In this document: one piece after another, positions 12,901 through 23,940 of the stretch
How positions within the stretch are numbered: position 1 is the first letter of the stretch
Layout: every line of letters begins with the position of its first letter
NCBI GenBank assembly: GCA_950295325.1
Contig: OX485806.1
Span: forward strand, 27,156,001 to 27,220,000
From: Polytrichum commune
Lineage: Eukaryota > Streptophyta > Polytrichopsida > Polytrichales > Polytrichaceae
Reading direction: 5' to 3'
DNA: 64,000 nt
The notes under the pieces: generated by a model
Told to the model about the DNA's origin: nothing
The model's input: the letters and a program-made list of their open reading frames with translations, nothing else
Databases searched by the model: none
Made by a program: the position numbers and the translations under genes

Positions 12901-15900
12901 GTCACACATTCTTACAATGCAAAATTGACAAGATTACACATGCCACAGTCACAGTTGCTCAAGCCTAGATGAAGAGACTGCACATGCAGCAGCCACAGAT
13001 GCAAACAATGAAAAATTGACGAGATTACACATGCCACAGTCACAATTGCTCAAGGCCAGATGAAGAGATTGCACATGCAGCAGCCACACATTCAAACAAT
13101 GCAAAATTGACAAGATTACACATGCCACAGTCACAGTTGCTCAAGCCCAGATGAAGAGACTGCACATGCAGCAACCACAGATGCAAACAATGGAAAATTG
13201 ACGAGATTACACATGCCACAGTCACAGTTGCTCAAGGCCAGATGCAGAGATTGCACATGCAGCAGCCACACATGCAAACAATGAAAAATTGAGGAGATTA
13301 CACATGCCACAGTCACAGTTGTGCAAGCCCAGATGAAGAGATTGCACATGCAGTAGCCACACCTGCTCATGCAAAATTGACGAGGTTACACATGCCACAG
13401 CGACACTTGCTCGCATACCTCTCGAGGAGATTACACATGCAGCAGCCACACTTGCTCATGCACCTTTGATTGTAATTACACATGCCACAGCCACACATTC
13501 TCATGCACCTTTGAGGACCTACCTGGTAACATGACTTACCACGTTCGGGTGCCGGCGTGGAATCAGGAGGTGGAGGCCCGAAATCGTTTGGAGCATCGCT
13601 CTCCGGCATGGGCGTCTGCAGCGTCTGAGGCGTCAGGTTGGACAATCCGCAAGCCGTTGTGGTCACCTTCTTCGATCTCGAGCTCCTGTGTGGTTTCGGT
13701 GTAGTCTCCCCCCCCTCTGCCAGCGCCTTGCACTGCCGCTCCTTCCTCGGGCGTTTCAAGACTGTCTTCGAATGCGTGACGGGAATCTGCGTGCACTGTG
13801 CTATGTCGAACCCCTGTGACGCATCCGCCGAGTGAACCTGGAGCAACGGAGGCACAATTCCCTATCCGGCCAGTCAACGCAAGTGGTGAGAACGTCTGAG
13901 GTACATGAAATGGACAGGGAGGAGGATGGAAACTGAAACCTAAACTCAGCCCTGCGCATCTCACATCAAACCCCATTCACAAATGCCACATCCAAACGGC
14001 CACACCTGCACTTCGTTATGAGCTTCTCACAACCTCACGCAGAGAACAAAGCACAACCAATTATCAGTGTCCGGGTCCTGCTGCTGGAAGCCTAATGCGA
14101 ACTGCACCAACACACCTACATACCCTGGCACTATAACGGTACTTACCTTCCTCGCCCTGGGCATCCGAGGATGCTTTGGCACCGGTGTCGGGTCCACATT
14201 CTCCTTCCTTGTGTCCTGGCCTATCACGCACGCATCCAACCCCCCCTGCAGGGTGTTCCACGACAGCAAACATTTGACTAAGTCCCAGGCGTCCACTACA
14301 ATTTCAATGTCACCAGGGCACAAACATGTCAAACTGTGCACAATGTCCCGGGCAAGTTCAGAAGAAATTGATTGCAATTACCTTGGTCTGCCGTGTCAGT
14401 CTGTGCTTCGGTGTAACACCTCCGCTCTCGGGCGCCGTGAGCGGAAGCTGTACTCCCGCTGGGCATAGCTCCTGGCCATAATTAATATCATCATAAAATC
14501 AATGACCAACATTTCTGCAATGTCTACCTCACTTGGGTTGCCAATTCAGTCTTTAGTTCGTTTGTATGATATGTGCAAGATCTCCTATGTCGACTTGTGT
14601 GATGGATTAATGATAAACTATGCATTAACTAAGAGTGGAATTAGCGACGTAAAGATGTAAAACCCCGAAGGGCATAAAAGGCACATGTGTATTGAATGAT
14701 TACCTTTTTCTGACGCTTCTCAGTGTCATAGGATATAAAACACAGTATGAGTATGTGACAGTTAGCAGATCTGCAGAGGAGGCTGGAGCTGCTATAATTC
14801 CACCATAAAATTCAGACCGCGTATGAAAATCCCGCATTATCAAATTGAGGATTCTAGCTCTCATTAAACGTCTACCCCTTTCGCACCTCTGTGTTAGTGC
14901 ATGACAGGTCTAGGTTTGCAGAAACCATTTAACATTGTTGGTGACATCGTGAATAACAAATATCTTAACAATGCAAGCCACATTTTTCCCGTGTGGATGT
15001 GCTGGAATCATATGGATGCATCAGCAACCACAGAGGTTCACAGTGACACGAGGTTGGAGGCACACAAGTTCAAACTGGGATACTTTTCTACGTTGCATGT
15101 TTGAAAGCCTCGTCTACAGCCCAAAAAACCAGGTAATTATCTTCAACACTGCATTGAATGTGCGCAAGCAATGCATCAGAAAAAATCAAGGGGACACCTA
15201 AGGCTCCGATATGAATTACAGCTCAGCCGAACTATTCCTGGTCTTCACAAATAGGCGGCCGACAACATCGGACATTTAGATCCGCACACCGGTTGGGTGA
15301 CATGAGCCACATGCACAATCGGGTCGTTCACACCAAGCACAAGTGCACTAAACCACACATTTCCCGAACACTGAGCAAATGACGAGCCTCGTTTGCCTAA
15401 ACTCAGCAAGTTCAATCAACCCCAGACCAAAAACACCCACTTAAACCCAGAACCCGGGGCAATGTGTGTCCAAGTGCAGGAGGACTGACCTGCGGAGATC
15501 TGGTCGGCGTTGATCCGGAGCGGTCCTGAATGAGTACCGGCTGTGACCCTCCCCTTGCCTGCCTCGCGAGTCGCTTCATCACAAACAGCCTCCGTCGGAA
15601 AAGCGTGTCCACGCAGAATGCCCGTGACAAGGTCGGGGAACCTCCTGCGATCACACCAACCTAGGATACGAGCCGCGTGCCTGTACCAAAGATAGCGGCA
15701 GCGCTCCTGGACCCCAAATGCGCCTCTCCGATTCCACCGGCTCGGGCGTGGCTGCGCGAGGAGTGTGCTCGCATCCAGGAGTCGAACAGCCCGTGTTGCG
15801 CCTTCCTCTGAAACCCCCTGATCTGCAAACCAGCGCTGCAAGACAGCCTCCACAGAAATGCGTTCAGCGCTCTTACACAACCCACTATTCTCCATGTATG

Positions 15901-16105
15901 CTGGTCCCACCCAAGGAAAACTCTTTTGGAATTGCAAAGACAAATCACCTCCAGGAAAACAATCTGGATATACTCCAATCCACCGCCACCAAAACGTCCT
16001 GTCATGAGACCGGGACGCCATTTCCCGCCTATCCGAAAGTCGAGTACCCAAGACGTGGTGGTCACAATCGGAGCAGCCGCCTCTCGAAATCCAACTGCAC
16101 GTCAT
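9997..16105 (-). CDS. piggyBac transposase (five-exon model, DDD catalytic core)
   Basis: It cuts and pastes the surrounding element at TTAA. Proposed exons, high to low: 16105-15490, 14471-14382, 14295-14147, 13837-13540, 12794-9997. All junctions are GT-AG and every phase agrees (1, 1, 0, 1), giving 3,951 nt or 1,316 residues. The last exon alone is open for over 910 codons. In numbering from the codon at 12741, the core has ITVDECVIPYKGR (D590), LVIDNFFAS (D669), VSWQDKKLVTLLST (D732) and RGVDVTDQLRGNY (D782/D785), the conserved aspartates of the DDE_Tnp_1_7 family. From about residue 880 a CxxC-x7-CxxC-x5-C-x3-C-x3-HH pattern matches the piggyBac cysteine-rich finger that binds the terminal repeats. 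No stop or frameshift interrupts the core. The core exon is near certain. The three middle exons are likely. The first exon (16105-15490), with its own ATG, is joined only by phase and splice-site logic and could be a separate gene; without it, an ATG at 14466 would start a protein of 1,109 residues. At over 1,100 residues it is much longer than typical 500-700-residue piggyBac transposases. Confidence 0.85.
12815..13515. repeat. 91-bp minisatellite inside a transposase intron
   Basis: A tandem array has a 91-bp period, clearest at 12895-13375 and fading at both sides. Each unit consists of two related halves of about 45 bp, one containing TTACACATGCCACAGTCACA and the other TGCACATGCAGCAGCCACA. 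The array lies entirely between the donor at 13539 and the acceptor at 12795 of the transposase gene, so it is intronic. The short open frames it produces, full of Cys-x-Cys peptides at 91-bp spacing, are by-products of the repeat and are not called as genes. Confidence 0.9.
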
Positions 16106-16345
16106 GATGCAGCACCTATTCCCGAAACCCTATGCTCGTCCCACACAAGTAAAGCTCCAAAGGGAATTGCAAACACAGTCCACCTACAGGAAAACAGAAT
16201 GGCAATACTCCAATCCGCCCACCACCCAAAACTGCAATGTGATGGCAGCGGCAATTCATTTCCCGCCTGTCCCAACATCGCGTCACCAAGGACGTGGTGG
16301 TCACAATCGTGAGAGTCGCCTCTCCAGATCCAACTCGTCGTCATG
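15867..16345. repeat. 239-bp tandem duplication at the start of the transposase first exon
   Basis: Two diverged direct copies (about 15867-16105 and 16106-16344) share blocks such as 'cgtggtggtcacaatcg', 'atactccaatcc' and 'catttcccgcct'. On the minus strand each begins with an ATG followed by an S-W-I codon series and a DCDHHVLG peptide. Only the inner copy stays open into the long first exon; the outer one stops at 16102. The duplication therefore offers two alternative start regions. Confidence 0.75.
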
Positions 16346-16774
16346 ATGCAGTCCGGATGCCCCTACAAAAAAAATAAAAATCCAAGAACCCTAAACAACG
16401 AGTGGAGAAGGTGGAACGCGAAGCAAAAGCGGGGGAATGCCCGCGCGCTCCCCTTGAGGCACGCCTGCGTCCTTGCAACAACCCCACCGGCCGAGGCGGT
16501 CACCAACGGCCACCAGGAAATACGCACGGTCGCCACGCTGACAGTGCACGCAGTACTACTCTAGCTACCGTATGCTCCAGGAAGACGTAGAAATACACAG
16601 AATCCGTCGCTTATCTCGCGCTGGACATCGCCACAAGGCTCCGAAAATTAGTCTGAAAATAAGGGAGGCATTGTCTAGGTAGTGCCCACATCTCCGTAGT
16701 TCAAAGGTTTGTCCAATTCGGTGAAGGTGGATCACCAGCAGCCCAAATCAATTAACCGTAGGCCATTTTGGCCT

Positions 16775-16791
16775 GTAACCTCTTTTAAGGG
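16775..16791. repeat. piggyBac right terminal inverted repeat
   Basis: GTAACCTCTTTTAAGGG is the inverted copy of the left end with one mismatch at position 16. It is followed by TTAA at 16792-16795. Confidence 0.93.
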
Positions 16792-16795
16792 TTAA

Positions 16796-18155
16796 TGACT
16801 ACAAAGTAAGGTCATGCATGGTAATAGTGACAACCATCCCAATGCACCATTAGAGCAAAGTGGAGTGAGTTTTTTTTGGGTCAAAAGTTTAATTTAGAGA
16901 AAAAGTTACTCATTCCTTTTGGCCCAACAACCACTACAAAGCCTTCAACACACAAAATTAAAACAAATAGATCTTTGTTGTGCCCATAATTTGATTCCAT
17001 TGATTGATTCCATTTAGAAACAATTCTCCACAAAAGAAATTTGAGGCAATTCATATTGTGCATTTGGATTGGAACTATTGACCAATACATGTGCCTATTG
17101 TCGTCCATCCCACCATATATATATATATATATGAATGATGTGTTGTGATCCTAACCGCTCATTTATCCCCTCCACATTGTCAAGAATTCATGGATTGTGT
17201 TGTTCTTGCAAGAAGCAAAGAGGATGGGTATGAATGGCAAGTAATCAAATCACATAGTATTGGCATGTTTCATTCTAAATAGATCATATTCAAGTGCAAC
17301 ACTTCTCACAATTTTTTTAATTTGTTATTAAATACATTGGATGTACACTCTAAATTATGTAATATCACGCTTGTGACAACCAAAGTGTACGTGACATTAA
17401 GGACATGTGTGGTGTTAGTATGGACGTGTGATGAAAGAGTGTTAGTGTAGCATGTGACACTATGGAATACTTACAATGATGACATGATGAGCATGAACAT
17501 GTGATTTAAATATTTGGTGGTTTAGTTGAATGATAAAAACCCATGATATATGAGAGGGTAACGTGACAATAAGGAGTGAGATTCAAACTAAGAACATCCG
17601 TTCTTTAGGGTTATGGGACATAAGAGAACGAGTGACATTAGGGCTCAGGGGGGGGGGGGGCAATACTTAAAAAGTTAAGGATGTAGGTGCGAACAACCAC
17701 TATTTTATAGGGAGGTATTACTTTCAATTTTTTTTTTTTTTTCACATGCTATCATTATGTAAATTTCTACTTTTGGTTAATAAAATAATGGCTTGCATTA
17801 CTTATAATTCCAAATTACCTATTATTCCATACCCTATAGTACTTTAAAGATGTCTAGTGCCATTTTTGATATCCTATATTACTCTTAAGTCGATTTATAA
17901 TTTTTTGCCCCCATGTTTTTTAAATACCCTATCATTTGTTCGCACGTATATTGCTACTCCAACCAATGACTACCCCCCCCCCCCCGAGCATTAGGGGGGT
18001 TGATATTATGGAGTTTGAAGCATACTTGACCCTTGAGCACATTTAAAAAACACCCTATCGTCCCCCTGCATATATTATTTCGCAATGGTTCCAACAACAT
18101 TAGCACATGGGTTTTCTAGAGTTCATGCGCAAATGCCGTATGGGTTGTACCATGT
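16796..18155. other. Gene-free AT-rich DNA right of the piggyBac insertion
   Basis: I see no coding potential. It contains a TA microsatellite (about 17114-17132), a 13-G run (17648-17660) and a 13-C run (17973-17985). Nothing else is recognisable. Confidence 0.7.
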
Positions 18156-19852
18156 TGTGAGCCCAAAATGGTGCCCACATGTGGTGATTAACTCTTCGAA
18201 ACCAATTTTAGTTTGACTTTGATGTGTTATGATTATTCACAAAACATAAAAAGAGTGAAGTGTGGTGTGGATTTAAGTTTAGGCATTAGAATGTGTGGTG
18301 TAGTTATTTCAAGGTTTGATTTCAATAAGAGGATGCCTTGATTATGTGAGTAGTGGGTAAGGTGAAGCAAGGTGAGCTCCGTGGGTTAAATGCCCACTTT
18401 TGGATCCACCTTGGTAGTTTAGGAAGAAGGAAGCTTGGTGGATGGGGATTAGTCCCTACTTTGGAGGAGAGGGTTAAAGGATTGTGATTGGAGGTGCTAA
18501 TCCTCTCACCCTATCCTCACCTCTCTCTCCCTCTCTCCCTCTCTCCCTCTTTGCTACTTAAGGTGTTCTTTCTCTCATTTGCCTCTCTCTCCATCAAGCG
18601 CTCTCAAGGGAGCAAGCTCTTAAGAGCTTGAGCCACGTGTGTGGGTCATTAGTTTTAGTGAAGTTAAGTAGTTAAGCTCTCCCTCTCAAATCCTCTCAAG
18701 GGGAGCGAGCTCTTAGAGTTTGAGGCTTATGTGTGGATTAGTTAGTTATAGTGAAGTTAGGAAGTTAATCCCTCTTATGAGTAGGGGAAGCTTAGAGTCA
18801 TTGGACTAAGCTCATGAGTAGTGGTTAGATTGGATTAATTTAGTGGGAGGTGTGCATTCATTAGTTAAGAGGCTTAGATGAGCAATTGATTAAGCACTAG
18901 AGTTGAAATTAGTTTGGTGTTGATTTCATCAACTGCTGCCGGGACTGCTGGTCCAGGGGCCTCCCAAGGCTCAACTGCTGCCGGGACTGCTAGTCCAGGG
19001 GCCTCCCAAGGCTCAACTGCTGCCGGGACTGCTTAGTCTAGGTCCTCCCAGGCTCAACTGCTGCCGGGACTGCTGGTCTAGGGGCCTCCCAAGGCTCAAC
19101 TGCTGTCGGGACTACTTAGTCCAGGGGCCTCCCAAGGCTCAACTGCTGCCGGGACTGCTTAGTCCAGGGCCTCCCAGGCTCAACTGCTGCTGGGACTGCT
19201 AGTCCAGGGGCCTCCCAAGGCTCGTTATCTCAGTAGCCGAAAGGGCCGAGACCAGCTCATTGAAGTGGTGAAAGCGAAGGTCAACTTTAAGGGAACCTAG
19301 ATGGTTGGTTTAAGCTGGGTTACCGAGGAATGGGTTTAGGGGCCTAAAACTTAGCCCAAATCGAACATTATCACTAAAACTAAGCATAGGGCAAGTTATG
19401 CATTTTAGATTATTCTAGTGCATATGTAAGTTTTAGACTTATTAGGCTAGGTAGTGTGAGGTGTGGCTTGCTAGTAAATGTAATTGGGGTGGACTAGTAA
19501 GAACAGTGTTTTTGAACACTCGCATCTTATTGGGCAATTAAATCACTTGCATTATTAATGGAGAAGATGGATGACCCCCGCGATGACGAGACAAAGGAGG
19601 TTAGGCCAAAGGTTGCGAGGGGGATGTCTTTAAAGGCATGTGTGGCCACGGCCGCGGGTTGGACTCTTGAGAAAGCCAACTCTAGCACAAGCCAAGAGGC
19701 CAACATTAATAAAGTACAATGAGTGAGACAATACATGTTCATTTGGACATGAAAATTACCTTGCACATGGTTCAATGTTGTAATAGATAAATGTGATTAT
19801 CAAAGTCATCACCTGGACTAGGACGCTTAAGGGTGGTGGATTTGGCCTCACA
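18156..19852 (-). mobile_element. Solo LTR of an LTR retrotransposon (1.7 kb)
   Basis: Read on the minus strand the unit starts TGTGAGGCC and ends GGGCTCACA, the TG...CA inverted ends of an LTR. It is flanked by CATGT (18151-18155) and CATGC (19853-19857), a 5-bp target duplication with one change. No gag or pol sequence adjoins it, so it is a solo LTR. Its first 350 or so bases match the sequence starting at 63255 on the plus strand, which confirms that it is a repeated unit. It contains a 42-bp minisatellite (18930-19222) and a CT-rich tract (about 18518-18552). Confidence 0.75.
18930..19222. repeat. 42-bp minisatellite inside the solo LTR (about 7 copies)
   Basis: The unit starts CAACTGCTGCCGGGACTGCT and continues with GTCCAGGGGCCTCCCAAGGCT. 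Seven copies vary by small deletions (for example loss of GG before CCTCCC) and TAG/TGG variants. The second LTR copy, at 63255, carries a different minisatellite at the same place. Confidence 0.92.
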
Positions 19853-21258
19853 CATGCTCAATGACTAATATTTATACCATGGACAATGTGGTCGGGGTTT
19901 ATAGAAGATGGACACATGTCCAACTAGCTTTCCAAAGTAAAAGAGCCACATGTCAAAAATTCTTTCTCAAAACAAGCATTTGACAAAAGAAATAGGATAC
20001 GAATGTAGACAAGTGGGGGAACTACAAGTGCAAAAGGTGGGCATGGTGGGGCAAACTAGGGGGAGGTGACAGACATGGAGCTAAGGTGGCGACATGGCAT
20101 GGGCAATAGGACAAAGTAAGATAATTTAATTTCTTTTTAAATGGCATTTTTCCTTAAAGGGCTCCATGGGGACAAGGTGGCAAGTCATGGGGGCTTATGG
20201 GCATACATGCACATGGCGTGTATGCATGAGCATGAGCATGAGCATCTGTGTTTATATGAGAATATGGGGTTGGATTCACATGGGTATTAATTCATATGCA
20301 CTGGTGCAATAGGTCAAGACTACACAAGTCCAAGCTACAGTAATTATTCCAATTACTGGAGGATGGCTAACAGTGCGTGGGAGAAATTAGTGAAGGTAAT
20401 ACTAATGTTTTCAATGCTATGAAATTAGTGCCATCAAAAGATCTAAGAAACATTGTTCATCCTGACAATATTCACTGAAAGTACCATGCATTGCAACACT
20501 ATTCACCGAAAATACCAACACTATTAATCATGGCATTATTCACTGACAAGCATGTGTTTACATATGACGTTTCTATTGCTTTACAAGCACCTTAGAACAC
20601 GTACTAATTTTCTTGAAACGTATGGTAAATGACCAAGTATCCATGAATTTAATATCACACCACAAAAGTTCTAACCTTCATTAATATTTAGACTTGACAA
20701 AATAGTGTGTGTTTTGGTACTTAGTACCACAGGCACTAATCAGGATTATGAATGTTGTAAATACACACTAAAGTTTCCTCCATAACCCATGTGCAAAGTA
20801 TTGGAATTGTATACTCGTAAATCCCTATTCCATGTGTCTATAGAAATTGGTGAAAGATTTTACAAATTTTTAATCAAATTAAATTTCCTATAGACCATCA
20901 TGTGCAACTAGCATCACTACGTCAATTTTCAATCATTGCATTACTTTCACCATCAAGGAATACATCAACCTTAATACCACACTACAATCCTAAATGACAA
21001 TACCTCAAAATATTTTTTCTTGGAAAAACTTGTCTTCATGGAATGGCCAAGGATTGCCTAGGTTGAAAGACGAGTAAAATTTCGGTGCCCTACCTTCCTC
21101 CAATCTTTACCCTATGGCGGTGTTATGAGATTTTAAGACCTCGTTTAAAAATCTTGAATCCCATCCAAATTTGGATGAGATTGCCACACACTTCTATTAC
21201 TTCATTGATCTTTTGCGATCATGTTCACCAACCCAAAATGAATCCAATTCTACTCAAA

Positions 21259-21513
21259 TCACTATATTCGTTAATTTGGGACTTTTTCGGCATTTTGAGA
21301 TAGTTACAAATATAAGAACATGGATAAAATCACACAGATATTGGAGAATGTTGTAAGATGCAAATACTTTGAAGCGGGTGTTCATATCAAGAACCCAATT
21401 AAGAACTCATATCAAGATGGTTTAGGTAGGACGACCCAAACATTAGACCATGTTGTTGTGGTCCATATATTAATTTGAGACAAGAGAAAGTCTCAAATTA
21501 ATGAATATAATGA
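21259..21513. mobile_element. Tc1/mariner-like MITE, divergent member
   Basis: The left end is TCACTATATTCGTTAATTTG. The right end, reverse-complemented, is TCATTATATTCATTAATTTG. The element is 255 bp long. The ends match the pair at 34732 and 39409, but the flanking TA is not preserved here, so it is older. Confidence 0.65.
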
Positions 21514-23599
21514 TTCAAGTTAGAACACTTTTTTGATGCCAATTGAGGCACCGAAGGTTGTTGCAACAAATATGCTACCTCCTTACGTTGAGCAAATGCA
21601 ACTTCATTTTGACGTAGTCACCTTTGGTGGAAAAAATGGCAATTGTGCTACTTGATGCATGTACATGAGCCAAGCTATTTAATAGAAGGCCATGTCATTT
21701 ACCTCTATAAAATAGGTGTTCTCTTAAGATGACAACCCAAATTAGGCATGCTTACCTCATGAAGGTGTCTCATGTGGTGCACCACCATGTAGTCATATCC
21801 CCATCTTTGGATCCACATGAAATACCCACACTATGAGGTTTCAAATATCATTTTCTACAAGATATTGAATTGCAAATGCAAGACAACAAAAAAAAGGTAC
21901 GTGTTAAATGTACTCAAAACTTCAAACTGGTCCAATATGGCTATAAAGACGAAACAAAAATGAAATAAAATAAAATCATTTATTTCAATTTTGAATGGCC
22001 CTTACATATAATAAACCTTTAATGATGACTGGGGCAAACCAACCCGTACACTGGTTCCTTGGAGGCAAGGGTTTAGGCATCCAACAAAGAATGAGTGTAT
22101 GGGTTGGTTTGCCCAAATCTCTAATGACTAGGTGGAAGAAATTCACATGTCTTTTAGCGTAGAGAATCCTTGCGAATTCCATAAAAACAAAAATTTCCAA
22201 AAAAAACTATGCTAAAAAACTATGCTTAAAAACATGCATTTATTTCAAGGGCCAACATACTTGGAGCTTCGTTGGGTGGTGGAGTGGATGATGGTGTTAT
22301 AGGTATAGGTGTTATAGGTAGAAGATGGTCATATTGTCCACGAAACTAACCCTTCGTGTTTATATGCAAAGGCAACAATAACAAAATAAAATAAAACTTG
22401 ATGGTGGATGAGACTCATGTTATTGCAATGTGTGGGTTGGTTGTACTACCAATTGGAAATAGATTCACATCACATATGCTCCTTATAGTTTTTGACGGTA
22501 GTTATTCCATGTGGTATTTGTTCAATGTGAAGAGCATGACGTTATGGCTACATCTTGCAACCAACATATAACGGTTCAATTTTTTGTTTGTTTGTTTGGA
22601 AGGGCGATTTTGATTTTATTTATTTGTTTAGTTTTTGAAGGTTGGTTGCAAGTAGCGGATGATTGGACTAGTCAACCGAATAAGTTTTTTTTTTTGGTTA
22701 GATTAATTACTGCTATAATCAGGGGTCGCCACGTTACGTCGATGTGGACATGACCTGACAACAAAGACCATGTCATGCTCATTTGCACATTCTTGCCACT
22801 GACATGGCTCAATCATATGTCGAGTATATAGTTGTTAACCAATCCAATTTAGATGTCATTGTGGCTTGCAATAAGCATGAGACATATGATGCAATCAAAT
22901 TGTGTTATAGGACAATGATTAGGTGGCAAGACCAACTAGCGCGGTTGGAGCAACAATTACATAGCACATGTGTCATGTCGAAGTAACTTGCGGTTACCAT
23001 AGTTAACATTGAATATGATCTTGGGAGGATCTAGAGAACATTATGCAACCCAAACTCCAAGTTATTCTTGGTCTTGTAGCACATCCAACAAGGAACAAAT
23101 TGTGTTAAGCTTAGTGAGCTAATTTTGGTTATTTATCTCAATATGCCATCTATGTGTGAGTGATGGATGATTAAATGTTGATGTAGGAACGGACGCCATA
23201 AAGACGTGTGACTAAAAGAGATCGGATTACGTGCTATGTTGACCATTCTAGGTTTGGTAGTCAACATAACTAAGGGATCCTATTGGCCCTTCTCATGGCT
23301 CACTATTAATGGTCTTTGAGAATTCATAATAATTCAAAATTAGCTCCAACAATTTCTAGGACTAATCTTGACGTGACATTGTTAAGTGTTATAACATGCT
23401 CTACTCCTTTCTTTGTTGGTTGCACCTTTATAAGTGTTAATTTTGAGAAAACCAATGTAATAATATATGAGAGCATACATTTTAAACATGTAATCACGTT
23501 TATCCCATATTCTTTGCGAACAAGTCAAATGTTCTCTCTTATTTAGAGATCCTTCCTCCTCGTGCACTTTCAAGCAATTTAGGAGAGGAGATGGCAGAC

Positions 23600-23940
23600 A
23601 GAGAAGGTAAATGCTCATGAATACCTCAATTATGAGATGGAGTTTGATTTAAACAACCCCTGTGAACCTACCGACGAGGAGTTTTTGGATATGTATTCCT
23701 CTTAACATCAAGAAATTGATGTTGATGAGGTTATGGTTGATGTGGTAGAAGAAGTTGTAGGATTGAGTGTTGCTAAGCGTTCTCTAGAGACTTTGAAGAA
23801 ACACTTTAAACAAAGACCAAATGATGCCCTATTACACATCAAGAGCATTCAAGGACTCCAAAAGGAAGTTTCATCTCATCATTTGGAAGCTTCTCGTCAC
23901 ACCACTATATATCGGTACTCTTTCCTTCGGTTAGTTTAGT
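23600..23940 (+). pseudogene. Unidentified coding remnant
   Basis: One frame runs from about 23610 with codon use that looks coding: an acidic stretch, then AKRSLETLKKHFKQRP and LHIKSIQGLQKEV. It is broken by an in-frame TAA near 23702. There is no family match I can name. It may be a fragment of a transposon protein or a host pseudogene. Confidence 0.3.

Larger units (their letters stand above)
6233..16791 (-). mobile_element. Complete 10.6-kb piggyBac transposon
   Basis: Both ends fit the piggyBac superfamily exactly. TTAA at 6229-6232 precedes CCCTTAAAAGAGGTTGC, and the right end, read in reverse complement, starts CCCTTAAAAGAGGTTAC and is followed by TTAA at 16792-16795. That gives a 15-bp identical terminal repeat (16 of 17 overall) and a TTAA target duplication, with the CCY start typical of the family. 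Just inside each end is a short hairpin (6274-6291, GCCCC...GGGGC; 16760-16774, AGGCCA...TGGCCT). Between the ends lie an intact piggyBac transposase gene (9997-16105, minus) and the 3' exons of a B3-domain gene (7110-7546, minus). The interior is visibly more GC-rich than the AT-rich flanks. Preserved ends, preserved target duplication and an unbroken transposase frame together suggest a young insertion (inference). Confidence 0.93.

Noticed and set aside
12206-12928. 240-codon plus-strand open frame opposite the transposase
   Set aside because: It is the complementary strand of the GC-rich transposase core exon. It has no motif, and its extent tracks the coding strand, so it is a shadow frame. 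The same applies to 10046-10372, 10705-11013, 11090-11533 and similar frames.
12949-13449. Series of minus-strand frames encoding Cys-x-Cys-rich peptides at 91-bp spacing
   Set aside because: They are generated by the intronic minisatellite; the period and peptide repeats follow the DNA repeat and no gene signal is present.
19527-19775. Conserved open frame shared with 63342-63569
   Set aside because: The similarity is real but extends over the LTR sequence in general, with frame-breaking differences at the ends. It is LTR homology, not a conserved protein.
22783-22986. 67-codon frame that faintly recalls the C-terminal part of plant LOB-domain proteins
   Set aside because: The cysteine block that defines the family is missing and the similarity is limited to a few residues.
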